Source of the DNA: an uncultured bacterium
GTDB taxonomy: Bacteria; Cyanobacteriota; Vampirovibrionia; Gastranaerophilales; Gastranaerophilaceae
DNA length: 41,066 bases
Direction of reading: 5' to 3'
Assembly: GCA_902796585.1 (NCBI GenBank)
Contig: CADBPN010000100.1
Coordinates: 1-41,066, forward strand
Part shown: in pieces, positions 8,189-17,990 of the stretch
Layout: every line of letters starts with the position of its first letter
Numbering within the stretch: the stretch's first letter is position 1
The notes under the pieces: model-generated
What the model was told of the DNA's origin: nothing
Databases searched by the model: none
The model's input: the letters and a program-made list of their open reading frames with translations, nothing else
Made by a program: the position numbers and the translations under genes

Positions 8189-9610
8189 TTATATATTAGC
8201 GTTTTGCTTTATAAAACTTAGCGCTTCCTCTTTTGTATTAACTTCTCCGTTCAATTGCGCCTCATGTAATGCCGAAATTACATTACCTAATTTAGGAGAG
8301 GGCTTAAGCTTTAATATTTCCATTATCTCATTACCATTTAGCAGTACCGGTAAAGGTTTTAAAGTATCTTTTACATCTAAATAAAAATTTAAAAGTTTGT
8401 TTAATCCGTTTATATTATCTTCTGTCATTTTTTGTGTTACAGCAACACCTTGAGCGGAAAGCCTATCTGCTTTTGCAAGTATTATATTATCAATAGCATT
8501 ATTTTCCATCTTTCTTACGTATCGCATCATAACTTTTTTGTCTAAATTTGGTGAAGATATAACGCTCGACGGATAGATATGATTTCTTATCATATCTGAA
8601 ATATAGTTGATTTGTTTATTAGAAAATTTCAAACTCTTTAAAAATATCTCAGCTTGTTTTGCACCTTCAAAATCATGCTTTATAAATCTGTGTCTTAAAT
8701 TTGAAGAATCAGGATATGGAAAACCGTCAGAAAGTTTCCATATAGTTTTGCCGTTATCTTCAACTGTCCAAGTCGAATATTTTCCGATATCATGCATAAA
8801 AGCTGCCAACTTCAAGTGGTTTATTCTTGGATATCCGCCGAAATCTACTGTATTTAAATGTTCTTTCACTTGAAGAGAAGCTCCTTCATATTGCTTTTCC
8901 GTTTGATTAACAGTCTCAATAACGTGGTAAATTAAATCCAAATGATGATGAGAATTTGAAGGAACAAGCTTCATCTCTTTTACGAACGGAAATATGATTT
9001 CAAGAATTCCACAATCCAGCATTGTCAAAAGAGTTTTCGAAGCATACTTTCCGCCAAACAATTTTAATATTTCATCGTGTATTCTCTCTTTTGACGGATT
9101 TAATAAAAGATTTGCTTTTTCTTTTATGTACTCTAGCGTTTTAGATTCTATTTCAAAACCGGTAACTGCCATAAATCTAAACGCTCTTAATAATCTTAAT
9201 GGATCATCATCGAAATTTTTATATTTTATTGCACGTATTATTTTATTTTCAATATCTGTTTTACCGTTTACTATATCTATAATTTTATCTGTTTTTAAAT
9301 CATAAGCTATAGCATTAATTGTAAAATCACGCTCTTTCAAATCATCTTCTATAGAATTACCTCTAAGTTCTGATATATCCAAATAATTTATTTTATCTTT
9401 TAAAACAAGTCTATAAATTTTATTCTCTGAATCCAGTTCTATAAACGTTGCATCTAATTTATCCGCAAGCTCTCTTGAATACTTTTCAGCACCTCTTACA
9501 GCAATATCTCTGTCAATAAACGGCTTACCCATAATAAAATCACGAACAGAACCGCCAACAAGATATCCTTCATTAATATTTTTAATAACAAAATCATCCC
9601 TGATATTCAT
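8189..9610 (-). CDS. cca: CCA tRNA nucleotidyltransferase / poly(A) polymerase family, with HD domain
   Basis: 473 residues. The class II nucleotidyltransferase head starts at ~15 with GYLVGGSVRDFIMG and the catalytic Asp pair in FIDRDIAVRG (Asp33, Asp35), followed by RDFTINAIAYDL and DDPLRLLRAFRF, the neck helices. An HD phosphohydrolase domain lies in the middle (AAFMHDIGKYS near 270, then RHRFIKHDFEGA). It adds or repairs the 3' CCA of tRNAs; the tRNA-Gln gene in this window does not encode CCA, so such activity is needed. Family members with an HD domain may instead be A-adding or poly(A) enzymes, which cannot be excluded. The start overlaps the end of rsmE by 17 bp, so the two are co-transcribed. 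Confidence 0.88.
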   Translation of the reverse strand: MNIRDDFVIKNINEGYLVGGSVRDFIMGKPFIDRDIAVRGAEKYSRELADKLDATFIELDSENKIYRLVLKDKINYLDISELRGNSIEDDLKERDFTINAIAYDLKTDKIIDIVNGKTDIENKIIRAIKYKNFDDDPLRLLRAFRFMAVTGFEIESKTLEYIKEKANLLLNPSKERIHDEILKLFGGKYASKTLLTMLDCGILEIIFPFVKEMKLVPSNSHHHLDLIYHVIETVNQTEKQYEGASLQVKEHLNTVDFGGYPRINHLKLAAFMHDIGKYSTWTVEDNGKTIWKLSDGFPYPDSSNLRHRFIKHDFEGAKQAEIFLKSLKFSNKQINYISDMIRNHIYPSSVISSPNLDKKVMMRYVRKMENNAIDNIILAKADRLSAQGVAVTQKMTEDNINGLNKLLNFYLDVKDTLKPLPVLLNGNEIMEILKLKPSPKLGNVISALHEAQLNGEVNTKEEALSFIKQNANI

Positions 9611-10334
9611 ATATAATATCTCCCAATGCTGCTACAACTGCGGTTTCTGCCTTTAGAATCAAGTCACCCAAAGAAACTATCGGAAAATTATTTTCTTTAA
9701 AAATTTTAAATTCAGTCTCCGAAAAGCCACCTTCCGGCCCTATTACTACAAGAATATTTTGACCTTTTTTTATCGGATTTTGCGATAAATATTTTTTTAA
9801 CGATATTTCGGTAGAACGTTCACCGAAAACTATTATTTTATCAAAGTCATCTTTTTTAGAAATAATTAAATCTTGCAACTTAGTTATTTGTTTACAAGTC
9901 GGAACTTTTGCCCTTTCGCATTGTTTTGAAGCTTCATACATAACCTTTTGCCATTTTTCACGCTTTGAATTTGCAACATCAATTTTAACAGCACAATTAT
10001 CTGTTATAACTGGATATACTGCTCTTACTCCAAGTTCCGTTGCTTTTTCCATTACTGTAAGCTGCGCATCACTTCTTAACGGAGATTGTGCAAGATACAA
10101 ATTGAAATCCAAATCTCTTTGAGACTTATATTGTTTCTTTATTTCACAAATAATTTCAGAATTGTTTATTTCAGAAATAGTTGTTTCATACTGAATCTGG
10201 TTTTCATCTATCAGCAGCAGATTTTCACCGACCCTTGCCCTCAAAGCTCTTGCTATATGACGATAATTTTCAATGTCATTAATTTTAACTTTTGAATCTT
10301 GTATATTACCAGATTTAACAAAAAAATGCGGCAC
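9594..10334 (-). CDS. rsmE: 16S rRNA (uracil-1498-N3)-methyltransferase
   Basis: 246 residues, the normal RsmE length. It methylates N3 of U1498 in the 16S rRNA of the 30S subunit. The N-terminal PUA-like part (HIARALRARVGENLLLID) precedes the SPOUT methyltransferase fold with AQSPLRSDAQLTVMEKATELGV, QCERAKVP and the SAM-binding knot VVIGPEGGFSETE plus SLGDLILKAETAVVAAL. The start is a GTG at 10334, placed by an ideal AGGAGG five nt upstream; the nearby ATG is out of frame. It is the first gene of a unit with the tRNA nucleotidyltransferase. Confidence 0.94.
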   Translation of the reverse strand: MPHFFVKSGNIQDSKVKINDIENYRHIARALRARVGENLLLIDENQIQYETTISEINNSEIICEIKKQYKSQRDLDFNLYLAQSPLRSDAQLTVMEKATELGVRAVYPVITDNCAVKIDVANSKREKWQKVMYEASKQCERAKVPTCKQITKLQDLIISKKDDFDKIIVFGERSTEISLKKYLSQNPIKKGQNILVVIGPEGGFSETEFKIFKENNFPIVSLGDLILKAETAVVAALGDIIYEYQG

Positions 10335-10385
10335 ATTACCTCCTATAAAATTATTATATTATAAACAACTTTCATATAGATTAAA

Positions 10386-10421
10386 ATAAAAAGCAGACGG
10401 TCTAATGTTTGACCGTCCGCT
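10386..10421 (-). terminator. Rho-independent terminator of tig
   Basis: On the minus strand AGCGGACGGTC-aaacatta-GACCGTCTGCT followed by TTTTATTTTAA, ~20 nt after the tig stop codon. Confidence 0.88.
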
Positions 10422-10441
10422 CTTATTATTTCATTATTTTA

Positions 10442-11734
10442 TTATTTTAATTTTACAGTATTATTCTCAGCCAAGAACTGAGTTACTTTTTCATTCAAAG
10501 CCTGCTGAGAAAGAGCATTAAATACACCCGGTGTTTGTGATAACTGTTTAACCATTGTTTGCGGGTCTATTTGATACATTCTTGATAACTCTGTAAGCTT
10601 TGCTGAAAAATCTGATTGCGATACGGATATATTTTCTCTTTTTGCAATTTCACCAATTACAAGGGAATTTTTTACCCTTACTGCTGCATCTTCTTTCAAA
10701 CTGTTCATTATATTATCATATCCTTGAGCCTCAACAGCTTGATCCCATGTAAATCCTTGAGAAGCAAGCTTTTGACGGTATTCTTCAACTAATTCATCAG
10801 CTTCCCTGTCTATCATTGATTGCTGAATATCTACTTTTGCTTCTGATGTTACTTTATCAAACACTGCTTTTTCGGAGTTCATTCTGTCAATATCAGCTTT
10901 TTGAGTATCTAAATACTTTTGAATATCAGCCTTTAGTTCATCAACTGTTTTAAATGGTCCTACTTTTTGAGCAAATTCATCATTCAATTCAGGAAGAACT
11001 TTTGTTTTTATTTCATGAATTTTGCATTTGAATGTTGCAGGTTGTCCTGCAAGCTTCTTTTCGTGATATTCATCAGGGAATTTAACTTCAATTTCAAAAT
11101 CTTCTTCTAATGCTCTGTCAACCAACTGTTCAGCAAAACCCGGAATGAATGATGAATGAGCTAAATCTAATGTAAAGTTTTTAGCATCACCATGTTCAAT
11201 TTTTTCACCATTAGAATATCCGTCAAAGTCGAATACAATTGTATCATCAGATTTAGTTTTTCTGTCAGTAACAACAACTGTTGTTGCGTGTTGACTTAAA
11301 ATTCCGTCCAAAGATTTTTGCATAGAATCTTCGGGTGTTTTATATTCTTCGACTTCTACCGTCAAACCTTTGTATTCACCTAATTTCACTTCCGGTCTCA
11401 ACTCCAATTTAGCAACAATTTTTAAATCTTCACCGATATTAAAGTCATAAGACTCAACGTATGGTTGAGTTACAACATCAAAATTATTTTCTTTTATAAC
11501 ATCTGCAAAAATTTTAGGAAGTGCGTTTTCTAAAGCTTCGTGCTTGATTCTTTCTTCGCCGATATGTTGTTCTAAGATATTTCTAGGAGCCTTTCCTTTT
11601 CTAAAGCCGGGAATATTTACATATTGAGCAAGTCTTTTTGCAGCATTATTGTAGTAATTAGCAGCTTCTTTAGCCGGAATTTCAATATCAACCTTTACTA
11701 CATTTTCAGGTTGTTTTTCAATAGTTGTGTTCAT
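10442..11734 (-). CDS. tig: Trigger factor (ribosome-associated chaperone, PPIase)
   Basis: 430 residues, the standard length. The N-terminal ribosome-docking domain has the signature GFRKGKAPRNIL (~44-55). The FKBP-type prolyl isomerase domain spans ~150-240 (VFDFDGYSNGEKIEHG, FIPGFAEQLVD, VKFPDEYHEKKLAGQPATFKCKIHEIK), and the C-terminal helical chaperone arms follow. It binds near the exit tunnel and shields nascent chains. The ATG has GAGGG upstream. It stands alone, divergent from ispH, with its own terminator. Confidence 0.97.
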   Translation of the reverse strand: MNTTIEKQPENVVKVDIEIPAKEAANYYNNAAKRLAQYVNIPGFRKGKAPRNILEQHIGEERIKHEALENALPKIFADVIKENNFDVVTQPYVESYDFNIGEDLKIVAKLELRPEVKLGEYKGLTVEVEEYKTPEDSMQKSLDGILSQHATTVVVTDRKTKSDDTIVFDFDGYSNGEKIEHGDAKNFTLDLAHSSFIPGFAEQLVDRALEEDFEIEVKFPDEYHEKKLAGQPATFKCKIHEIKTKVLPELNDEFAQKVGPFKTVDELKADIQKYLDTQKADIDRMNSEKAVFDKVTSEAKVDIQQSMIDREADELVEEYRQKLASQGFTWDQAVEAQGYDNIMNSLKEDAAVRVKNSLVIGEIAKRENISVSQSDFSAKLTELSRMYQIDPQTMVKQLSQTPGVFNALSQQALNEKVTQFLAENNTVKLK

Positions 11735-11891
11735 GTTTTATACCCTCATTTCTATTCTGAATCAATATATAAACAGTACTATAAACAGGTGATATATGCA
11801 AGATATTAATAATTAAAATATTGCTTTCAAAATCAATATAATAAGACGTGATATCTTCTGCTATTTACTTTTCAATATTTTTATAGTTGAA

Positions 11892-11897
11892 TATAAT
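11892..11897 (+). promoter_or_regulatory. -10 box candidate for ispH-rpsA
   Basis: TATAAT at 11892-11897 lies 64 bp before the ispH start; a matching -35 is weak (TTTTCA at 11869-11874). The 226-bp tig/ispH divergent gap holds nothing else I can name. Confidence 0.35.
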
Positions 11898-11960
11898 TAC
11901 TGGGCGCAATATATTTATTTTGAGCTCCCTAGTCCACTTTAGAAAGCGAAATATAAATTT

Positions 11961-12830
11961 TTGGTAAATCAAAACATTAAACTAGCCAAGTTTGCAGGAT
12001 TTTGTTACGGTGTCAAGCGCGCTGTCGAAACCGCAAAAAAATTGAAAGAAGAAAATCCTGATAAAAATATATGTATCTTAGGAGAACTCATTCATAACAC
12101 AGACGTTATAAATGAGTTAGAGATGTTAGGTATAAAAACCATATATGAACTTCCGGAAAAAGGTGAAGGTATTTGCGTTGTAAGGAGCCATGGCGAACCG
12201 CCTGAAGTTTTCGAAAAAATCAAAAATGCCGGTTTTGAACTCGTTGATCTTACTTGTCCTGATGTAAAAAAAGTTCAACAAAGAGCGATTGATTTAGCTA
12301 AAAACGATTATTTTGTAGTAATCGTCGGAAAACCCAACCATCCGGAAGTTATTGGAATTAAGGCTAATGCAGATTTGTATTCTGATAAAGTAGTTGTTGC
12401 AACAACTATAGAAGAGCTTGAACCCTACGCAAGTGAAATCAAATCACATAAAAAAGTCGGAGTTGTAGTTCAAACTACACAAATGGTTTCAACACTGAAC
12501 CTTATCGTAAATTATTTAAACACAATAGCTAAAGAGGTTTTGATTCATAATACAATATGCCAATCAACGGCAATGCGTCAGAAAGAAGCAAAAGAATTGG
12601 CTCAAGAAAGCGATTTGATGATAGTTGTAGGATCTAAAAAAAGTGCCAATACAACTCATTTGGCAGAAATTTTAAAAAATTGCACAGAAACTGTTCATAT
12701 TGAAAACGATTCTGAATTAAACATGCAAAATTATGAAAATGCAATAAATATAGGTATAACAGCAGGAGCTTCAACTCCGCAGACAGTAATTAACAAAGTT
12801 ATTAGTAAAATAAAGGAGAAAACAAAATGA
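11961..12830 (+). CDS. ispH: 4-hydroxy-3-methylbut-2-enyl diphosphate reductase
   Basis: 289 residues. It makes IPP and DMAPP from HMBPP in the last step of the MEP isoprenoid pathway, using an iron-sulfur cluster. The three cluster cysteines are visible: Cys15 (FAGFCYGVKRAV), Cys99 (DLTCPDVKKVQ) and Cys200 (NTICQSTAMRQKE). Substrate-binding motifs include GELIHN, VRSHGEPP and GASTPQTVI. The start is a TTG at 11961; no in-frame ATG upstream fits, and a typical IspH begins close to the first Cys, as here. The ribosome site is weak. Its stop overlaps the rpsA start by 4 bp (ATGA), so the genes are coupled. Confidence 0.95.
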   Translation: MVNQNIKLAKFAGFCYGVKRAVETAKKLKEENPDKNICILGELIHNTDVINELEMLGIKTIYELPEKGEGICVVRSHGEPPEVFEKIKNAGFELVDLTCPDVKKVQQRAIDLAKNDYFVVIVGKPNHPEVIGIKANADLYSDKVVVATTIEELEPYASEIKSHKKVGVVVQTTQMVSTLNLIVNYLNTIAKEVLIHNTICQSTAMRQKEAKELAQESDLMIVVGSKKSANTTHLAEILKNCTETVHIENDSELNMQNYENAINIGITAGASTPQTVINKVISKIKEKTK

Positions 12831-13873
12831 CAACACAAACATTAGACGAATTTGAACAATTGTTGGAAGAAAGCTTTGCAAAATCCAACTCAGTTGCTGA
12901 TATCGTAGAAGGTACAGTAATCAAAAAAGAATCAGAAGGCTATTTAGTAAGCGTAAAAGGCGCTAAGATGGAAGCTTTCTTGCCTAACAAAGAATTGCCG
13001 GAAGGTGAAGCATTAGAAATAGGCGACATTAGAGAATTTTATGTACTTAAAGAAGAAAACAACGAAGATTCTATGCAATTATCTCTTAAGAGAATTGCAT
13101 ACGCTCAAGCTTGGGCACAACTTAACGATGCTAAAATTCAAGGTGATACAATTCTTGCCAAGGTTGTTTCAACTGTTAAAGGCGGAGTTCTTGTTGACAT
13201 AGCTGATCTTAAAGGATTTATACCTTCTTCTCAACTTAGAACCGGTACACCGTTTGAAGGTCTTGTTGATACAAAAATTGAAGTTAAGGTTCTTGAAGCA
13301 GATCCTAAGAAAAATAAACTTATTCTTTCTCAAAGACAAGCTGTTGCAGAACAAAGAGATCAAGTTGTTGACAATGTTCTTTCATCTCTTGAAGAAGGTC
13401 AAGTTGTTTCCGGTAATGTAGTTAGAATTACCGACTTCGGTGCTTTTGTTGATATCAACGGAATCGATGGACTTCTCCCGATTTCTGAAATTTCATGGCA
13501 AAGAATCAAACATCCTTCTGATGTTATTACACTTGGTGACACTATCGAAGTTAAAATCATCAAGATAGATAACGAACTTAAGAGAATTTCATTATCTTTA
13601 AAGAGAATGGGTGAAAATCCTTGGCAGCAAATCGAAGGACAATTTGAAGAAGGTCAAGTTGTTAAAGGAACTGTTAATAAAGTAACAACTTTTGGTGCAT
13701 TTATTAATATCTTCCCTGGTGTTGAAGCTCTTCTTCCGGTTGCTGAAATGTCAGACGAAAACGTTAATCCGTTTAACTTATTCAAAGTAGGCGATGAAGT
13801 TGATGTTTTAATCAAGAAATTCACTCCAAAAGAACACAGAATTGCTCTATCTACAAAAGATATAAAAAAATAG
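12827..13873 (+). CDS. rpsA: 30S ribosomal protein S1
   Basis: 348 residues with four S1 (OB-fold) repeats at about 18-90, 105-172, 190-260 and 277-346; repeats 3 and 4 show the canonical GxVxxxxxFGAFVxI...GLLPxSE pattern (VVRITDFGAFVDINGIDGLLPISEIS; cut short in repeat 4 as VNKVTTFGAFINIFPGVEAL). S1 binds mRNA at the 30S subunit and helps initiation. It is shorter than the six-repeat E. coli form and closer in length to cyanobacterial and Gram-positive forms. AAGGAG stands 8 nt before the ATG. The ispH-rpsA pairing is also known in other phyla, where the two can be fused. Confidence 0.93.
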   Translation: MTTQTLDEFEQLLEESFAKSNSVADIVEGTVIKKESEGYLVSVKGAKMEAFLPNKELPEGEALEIGDIREFYVLKEENNEDSMQLSLKRIAYAQAWAQLNDAKIQGDTILAKVVSTVKGGVLVDIADLKGFIPSSQLRTGTPFEGLVDTKIEVKVLEADPKKNKLILSQRQAVAEQRDQVVDNVLSSLEEGQVVSGNVVRITDFGAFVDINGIDGLLPISEISWQRIKHPSDVITLGDTIEVKIIKIDNELKRISLSLKRMGENPWQQIEGQFEEGQVVKGTVNKVTTFGAFINIFPGVEALLPVAEMSDENVNPFNLFKVGDEVDVLIKKFTPKEHRIALSTKDIKK

Positions 13874-13896
13874 ATGAGTAATTAAGGTTAAAAATA

Positions 13897-13937
13897 CAAA
13901 AAAGGTTGTCCATGTTTTTGGGGACAACCTTTTTTTG
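13897..13937 (+). terminator. Terminator after rpsA
   Basis: AAAAAAGGTTGTCC-atgtttttg-GGGACAACCTTTTTTT, a near-perfect stem with a long T-tract 24 nt after the stop. Confidence 0.92.
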
Positions 13938-13958
13938 TTTATATTTATACACCAAAAT

Positions 13959-13986
13959 TTGAAATTAGCACTGTTTTTGTTATTCT
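13959..13986 (+). promoter_or_regulatory. Promoter candidate for prfA-ylxR-infB
   Basis: TTGAAA (13959-13964), 16 bp, TATTCT (13981-13986), then AAGGAG and the prfA ATG at 14009. Confidence 0.5.
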
Positions 13987-14008
13987 ATATTTATAAGGAG
14001 CAAAAATT

Positions 14009-15091
14009 ATGAAAGATATGTTAGATAAAATTGTTCAGATAGAACAAAAATACATAGAACTTGGCGAAACATTATCAGATCCGAATGTTATAGCTGATTA
14101 CAATAAATTCAGAGATTTGTCCAAACAAAGAAAATCGATGGAAGAAACTGTTGAACTTTATTACGCTTGGAAGAAAGCTACTGATGCAATAGAAGATGCC
14201 AAGCAAATGATGTACGAAGAAAAAGATGAAGAAATGCGCGGGTTCTTAAAAGCTGAAATAGAAGAAAATGAAGCAAAACTTCCTATATATGAAGAAAAGA
14301 TGAAAGTCCTTCTGCTTCCGCGCGACCCGATGGATGACAAAGATATCATGCTTGAAATAAGAGGCGGAGCAGGTGGTGATGAAGCAAATATTTTTGCAGG
14401 CGATTTAGCCAGAATGTATCTGAAATTTGCAGATAAAAAAGGCTGGCAGACTCAAATTTTATCAAAAACAGAGTGTGAAGCCGGAGGATACTCAGAAATC
14501 ATTATTTCAATTAAAGGTGATGCCGTATATTCGCAGCTAAAATATGAATCCGGAGTCCACAGAGTACAGAGAGTTCCTGAAACCGAATCTCAAGGAAGAG
14601 TTCATACATCAACGGCAACTGTTGCAGTTATGCCGGAAGTTGATGATGTAGAAATAGAAATCCGACCTGAAGATATAGAAATGTCTACAGCTCGCTCCGG
14701 TGGCGCCGGCGGTCAAAACGTTAATAAAGTTGAAACTGCGGCAAGGCTTTTCCATAAACCGACCGGTATAATGATTTTCTGTACTGAAGAACGTTCACAG
14801 CTTCAAAACAAAGAAAGAGCAATGCAAATTTTACGTTCTAAATTATATGATATGGAAGTTCAAAAACAAATGCAGGAAATAACAGACCTTCGTCGTTCGC
14901 AAGTCGGAACCGGAGATAGAAGCGAAAGAATAAGAACTTATAACTTCCCTCAAGGTCGTTTAACAGATCACAGAATCAATCATAACCTTAATGTCTGGAC
15001 TGTTATAGACGGAGATTTAGACGAACTTATCGGCTTATTAATTGAATACGACCAAAAGTTAAAACTCGAAAAATTAGCTAACGTGGAATAA
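14009..15091 (+). CDS. prfA: Peptide chain release factor 1
   Basis: 360 residues, the normal RF1 length. It recognises UAA/UAG and triggers peptidyl-tRNA hydrolysis. The GGQ loop is in [14 protein letters not shown] (~235). The RF1-type recognition segment [18 protein letters not shown] has the Pro-x-Thr (PET) motif rather than the Ser-Pro-Phe of RF2, and the C-terminal [23 protein letters not shown] is typical of RF1. AAGGAG is well placed. ylxR follows after 3 nt, then infB after 15, forming a translation-factor operon. Confidence 0.97.
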   Translation: MKDMLDKIVQIEQKYIELGETLSDPNVIADYNKFRDLSKQRKSMEETVELYYAWKKATDAIEDAKQMMYEEKDEEMRGFLKAEIEENEAKLPIYEEKMKVLLLPRDPMDDKDIMLEIRGGAGGDEANIFAGDLARMYLKFADKKGWQTQILSKTECEAGGYSEIIISIKGDAVYSQLKYESGVHRVQRVPETESQGRVHTSTATVAVMPEVDDVEIEIRPEDIEMSTARSGGAGGQNVNKVETAARLFHKPTGIMIFCTEERSQLQNKERAMQILRSKLYDMEVQKQMQEITDLRRSQVGTGDRSERIRTYNFPQGRLTDHRINHNLNVWTVIDGDLDELIGLLIEYDQKLKLEKLANVE

Positions 15092-15094
15092 ATT

Positions 15095-15352
15095 TTGAAA
15101 TCACTAAGAAAATGCATAACTTGCGGAGAATTAAAACCGCGAGAAGAACTAATTAAAATAACAAAAGAATATAAAAGCGGAAATATTGTAATAAAGCCAA
15201 ATTCGAAGACATTTGGCAGATCAGTATATCTTTGTTATAATGAGAATTGTATTAATATGGCATTTAAGAAAAATAAGTTGAATAAAATGTTAAAAACTAA
15301 TACAAGCATAGATAAAGAAAGGTTGTTGGATTACATAATATCCGCAGAATAA
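15095..15352 (+). CDS. ylxR: YlxR/RnpM family RNA-binding protein (DUF448)
   Basis: 85 residues starting at a TTG, 3 nt after prfA. The family signature CITCGELKPREELIKI is at 8-23 and GRSVYLCYNENCINMAFKKNKLNKML near the middle. YlxR is a small basic RNA-binding protein, recently linked to RNase P (RnpM) in Bacillus. It is usually between nusA and infB; here prfA takes the place of nusA. The weak ribosome site suggests translation depends on prfA. Confidence 0.9.
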   Translation: MKSLRKCITCGELKPREELIKITKEYKSGNIVIKPNSKTFGRSVYLCYNENCINMAFKKNKLNKMLKTNTSIDKERLLDYIISAE

Positions 15353-15367
15353 ATAAAGGACTATTGG

Positions 15368-17896
15368 ATGGACAGTTTAAGAGTAAGTGAATTAGCACGT
15401 GAAATAGGGATGACAAGTAAAGATGTAATAGAAAAATTTGCAGAGATTGATATTATAGTCAAGTCTCACTCAAATACTGTCACTCCAACGCAAATAAGAA
15501 AACTTAAAGAACATTTAGGTATTGCTCAAAAGAAAAACACATCTAAACCAAAAGCCTTTATTGTAAAAAAATCCAAAACAGTCAATAACGAAGAAGAGAA
15601 TACAACTGCAGAAGCTAATAAAGAAAAAAGCCCAAAAATCGAAAAAGTTGAGCGTGTAGAAAGAGTTCAAAAAGTTGAAAAAATTAAACCAATAGAAAAG
15701 GTTGAGAAAAAAGAAGCTGTTTCAAAAGAAGAAACTCCTGTAATAAAAAAAGCAGAAAAACCTCAGGTTAGAATTGAACGAACTAAAATTGAATATAAAA
15801 ATCAATCAAGAATAGAAATTGTAAGAAAAGCTCCGCAAAAAGATAATAATGCCGGAAAACCAACTGATAAAACAGACAAAAAGCCGTTCAATAAAGGCGG
15901 AGATAAGAAACTTGTAGAAAGAAGAATTATCCCACAAGAAATATACGAAGGAAAAAATAATTCTTCAAAAAAACGTAATGACAACAAAAAGAAAGACAAA
16001 GACTTCAATTCAAAAAAAGAAGATCAAGAAATGATTTCTTTAGAAAAAGCAGCCGCTCAAAAGCACAAAAAGAAATCACACAAAGAAGAAGCTGTAGAAG
16101 AAGTTAAATCGTTAGTTGTTAATGAACCCATGACAATTCAAGAACTTGCGGATAAAATTCAAAAAACACCTGCAGAAATAGTTAAATTCTTGATGTTCCA
16201 AGGAATTATGGCAACAGTTAACCAATTAATTGATGTTGAAACAATTAAAAAAGTATGTGCAGAATATGAATTAGAAGTTCTTGAAGAAGACTTTGATGCA
16301 TTTATTGAAGAAGAAATGGAAAAAGAGCAAAAACAAAAGGCTCTTACAGAAGTTGATAAAAAACTCCTAAAAAAACGTGCTCCTGTTGTCTCAATCATGG
16401 GTCACGTTGACCATGGTAAAACAACATTATTAGACAGTATTCGTGCCTCTAAACATAAAATTGTTGCAACAGAAGTTGGCGGAATCACTCAATCTATCGG
16501 TGCTTATACTGTATACTTGGATAATAAACATGAAAAGAAGATTGTATTTGTTGATACTCCGGGTCACGAAGCATTCACCGAAATGCGTGCCAGAGGCGCA
16601 AAGGCCACTGATATTGCAATTCTTGTTGTTGCCGCAGACGATGGTATAATGCCTCAAACAATTGAAGCTATTAACCACGCAAAAGCTGCTGATGTACCAA
16701 TTATCGTTGCCGTTAACAAATGCGATAAACCGGGTGCAAATCCAGACAGAGTTCTACAACAATTGACAGAACATGGACTTGTTCCTGAAGCTTGGGGCGG
16801 TGAAACAATTACTGTAAATGTTTCAGCTCTTATGGGTGACGGTATTGATGAGCTTTTGGAGTACATTCTGCTTGTGGCTGAAATTAAAGATTTAAGAGCA
16901 AATCCGAAGGCAGAAGCGTCAGGTGTCGTTATAGAAGCTAACTTAGATAAAGGAAAAGGTCCTGTTGCAACACTTCTTGTCCAAAACGGAACATTAAGAG
17001 CCGGAAACTGCGTTGTAGTTGGTACTGCTTGCGGAAGAGTAAGAGCACTACTTTCAGACTCAGGAGAAAGGATACAAAAAGCAGAGCCATCAACTCCTGT
17101 TGAAATTCTTGGTTTAACAGAAGTTCCTAATGCCGGCGATTATTTTGAAGTTGTTAAAAATGAAAAAGAAATGAAAGCAATCGTCGATAAGAGAAAAGAA
17201 AAAGAACGCAGTAAGCGTTTGGAAGCTATGCTACCGGCTCACATGAGACGTGAAGCAGGAGCTGCGGAAGATGACGTTCCTCATCTTAATCTTATTATCA
17301 AAGCTAATACGCATGGTTCAGCAGAAGCAGTTTCTCAAGCAATTGCTCAATTTGAGTCAAAAGAAATTGTTACAAAGATTATACACGTTGGTGTCGGTGA
17401 TATTTCTGAAGCCGATGTTATGCTTGCATCTGCATCAAATGCATTAATTCTGGGATTTACGGTAAAAGAAGATGCTAATGCCCTTGCAGCTGCGGAAAAA
17501 GAAGGCGTAACAATTAAAAAATATGATATTATTTATCAAATATTAGAAGACATTGAACATACAATGATTTCACTACTTTCACCCGAAATTAAGGAAGTTA
17601 AAACAGGTGAAGTTGAGATACGTCAAATATTTACAATCGGAAAAACTCAGAAGATTGCCGGTTGCTATGTTACAGAGGGTAAAGTTAACAGAAATGATAC
17701 TGCAACAATCTTTAGAGATGGTCAAGAAATATTTAAGGGTGCAATTGATCAGCTAAAACGATTTAAAGATGACGTTAAAGAAGTTGCGCAAGGTTTTGAA
17801 TGCGGTCTTTCTTTTGTTAAATTTAATGACATAGCAGAAGGTGATATAGTTAAGTTCACAACAACAAAAGAAGTCGAAAAAACAGAACTTGTATAA
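15368..17896 (+). CDS. infB: Translation initiation factor IF-2
   Basis: 842 residues. The N-terminal ~250 residues include one IF2-N domain (MDSLRVSELAREIGMTSKDV) and a long charged Lys/Glu-rich linker. A second IF2-N module (MTIQELADKIQKTPAEIVKFLM) follows. The GTPase domain starts at ~343 with G1 GHVDHGKTT, G2 GGITQSIGAY, G3 DTPGHEAF and G4 NKCDKP, then domains II-IV ending near FKDDVKEVAQGFECGLSFVKFNDIAEGD. It brings fMet-tRNA to the 30S subunit and promotes subunit joining. ATAAAGGAC is a weak but usable ribosome site. rbfA, which often follows, is not present. Confidence 0.97.
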   Translation: MDSLRVSELAREIGMTSKDVIEKFAEIDIIVKSHSNTVTPTQIRKLKEHLGIAQKKNTSKPKAFIVKKSKTVNNEEENTTAEANKEKSPKIEKVERVERVQKVEKIKPIEKVEKKEAVSKEETPVIKKAEKPQVRIERTKIEYKNQSRIEIVRKAPQKDNNAGKPTDKTDKKPFNKGGDKKLVERRIIPQEIYEGKNNSSKKRNDNKKKDKDFNSKKEDQEMISLEKAAAQKHKKKSHKEEAVEEVKSLVVNEPMTIQELADKIQKTPAEIVKFLMFQGIMATVNQLIDVETIKKVCAEYELEVLEEDFDAFIEEEMEKEQKQKALTEVDKKLLKKRAPVVSIMGHVDHGKTTLLDSIRASKHKIVATEVGGITQSIGAYTVYLDNKHEKKIVFVDTPGHEAFTEMRARGAKATDIAILVVAADDGIMPQTIEAINHAKAADVPIIVAVNKCDKPGANPDRVLQQLTEHGLVPEAWGGETITVNVSALMGDGIDELLEYILLVAEIKDLRANPKAEASGVVIEANLDKGKGPVATLLVQNGTLRAGNCVVVGTACGRVRALLSDSGERIQKAEPSTPVEILGLTEVPNAGDYFEVVKNEKEMKAIVDKRKEKERSKRLEAMLPAHMRREAGAAEDDVPHLNLIIKANTHGSAEAVSQAIAQFESKEIVTKIIHVGVGDISEADVMLASASNALILGFTVKEDANALAAAEKEGVTIKKYDIIYQILEDIEHTMISLLSPEIKEVKTGEVEIRQIFTIGKTQKIAGCYVTEGKVNRNDTATIFRDGQEIFKGAIDQLKRFKDDVKEVAQGFECGLSFVKFNDIAEGDIVKFTTTKEVEKTELV

Positions 17897-17947
17897 TATC
17901 TTTCTATTTATTCTTTTTTCAATTTATCTACAGCTTTGTACTTTTGA

Positions 17948-17956
17948 TGTTATAAT
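17948..17956 (+). promoter_or_regulatory. Extended -10 promoter for the dehydrogenase gene
   Basis: TGTTATAAT is a perfect extended -10 (TGnTATAAT) 35 bp before the ATG at 17991; AGAGGGAG is the ribosome site. Confidence 0.55.
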
Positions 17957-17990
17957 TGTTATATGGAAATTAACAGAGGGAGTATAAAAA

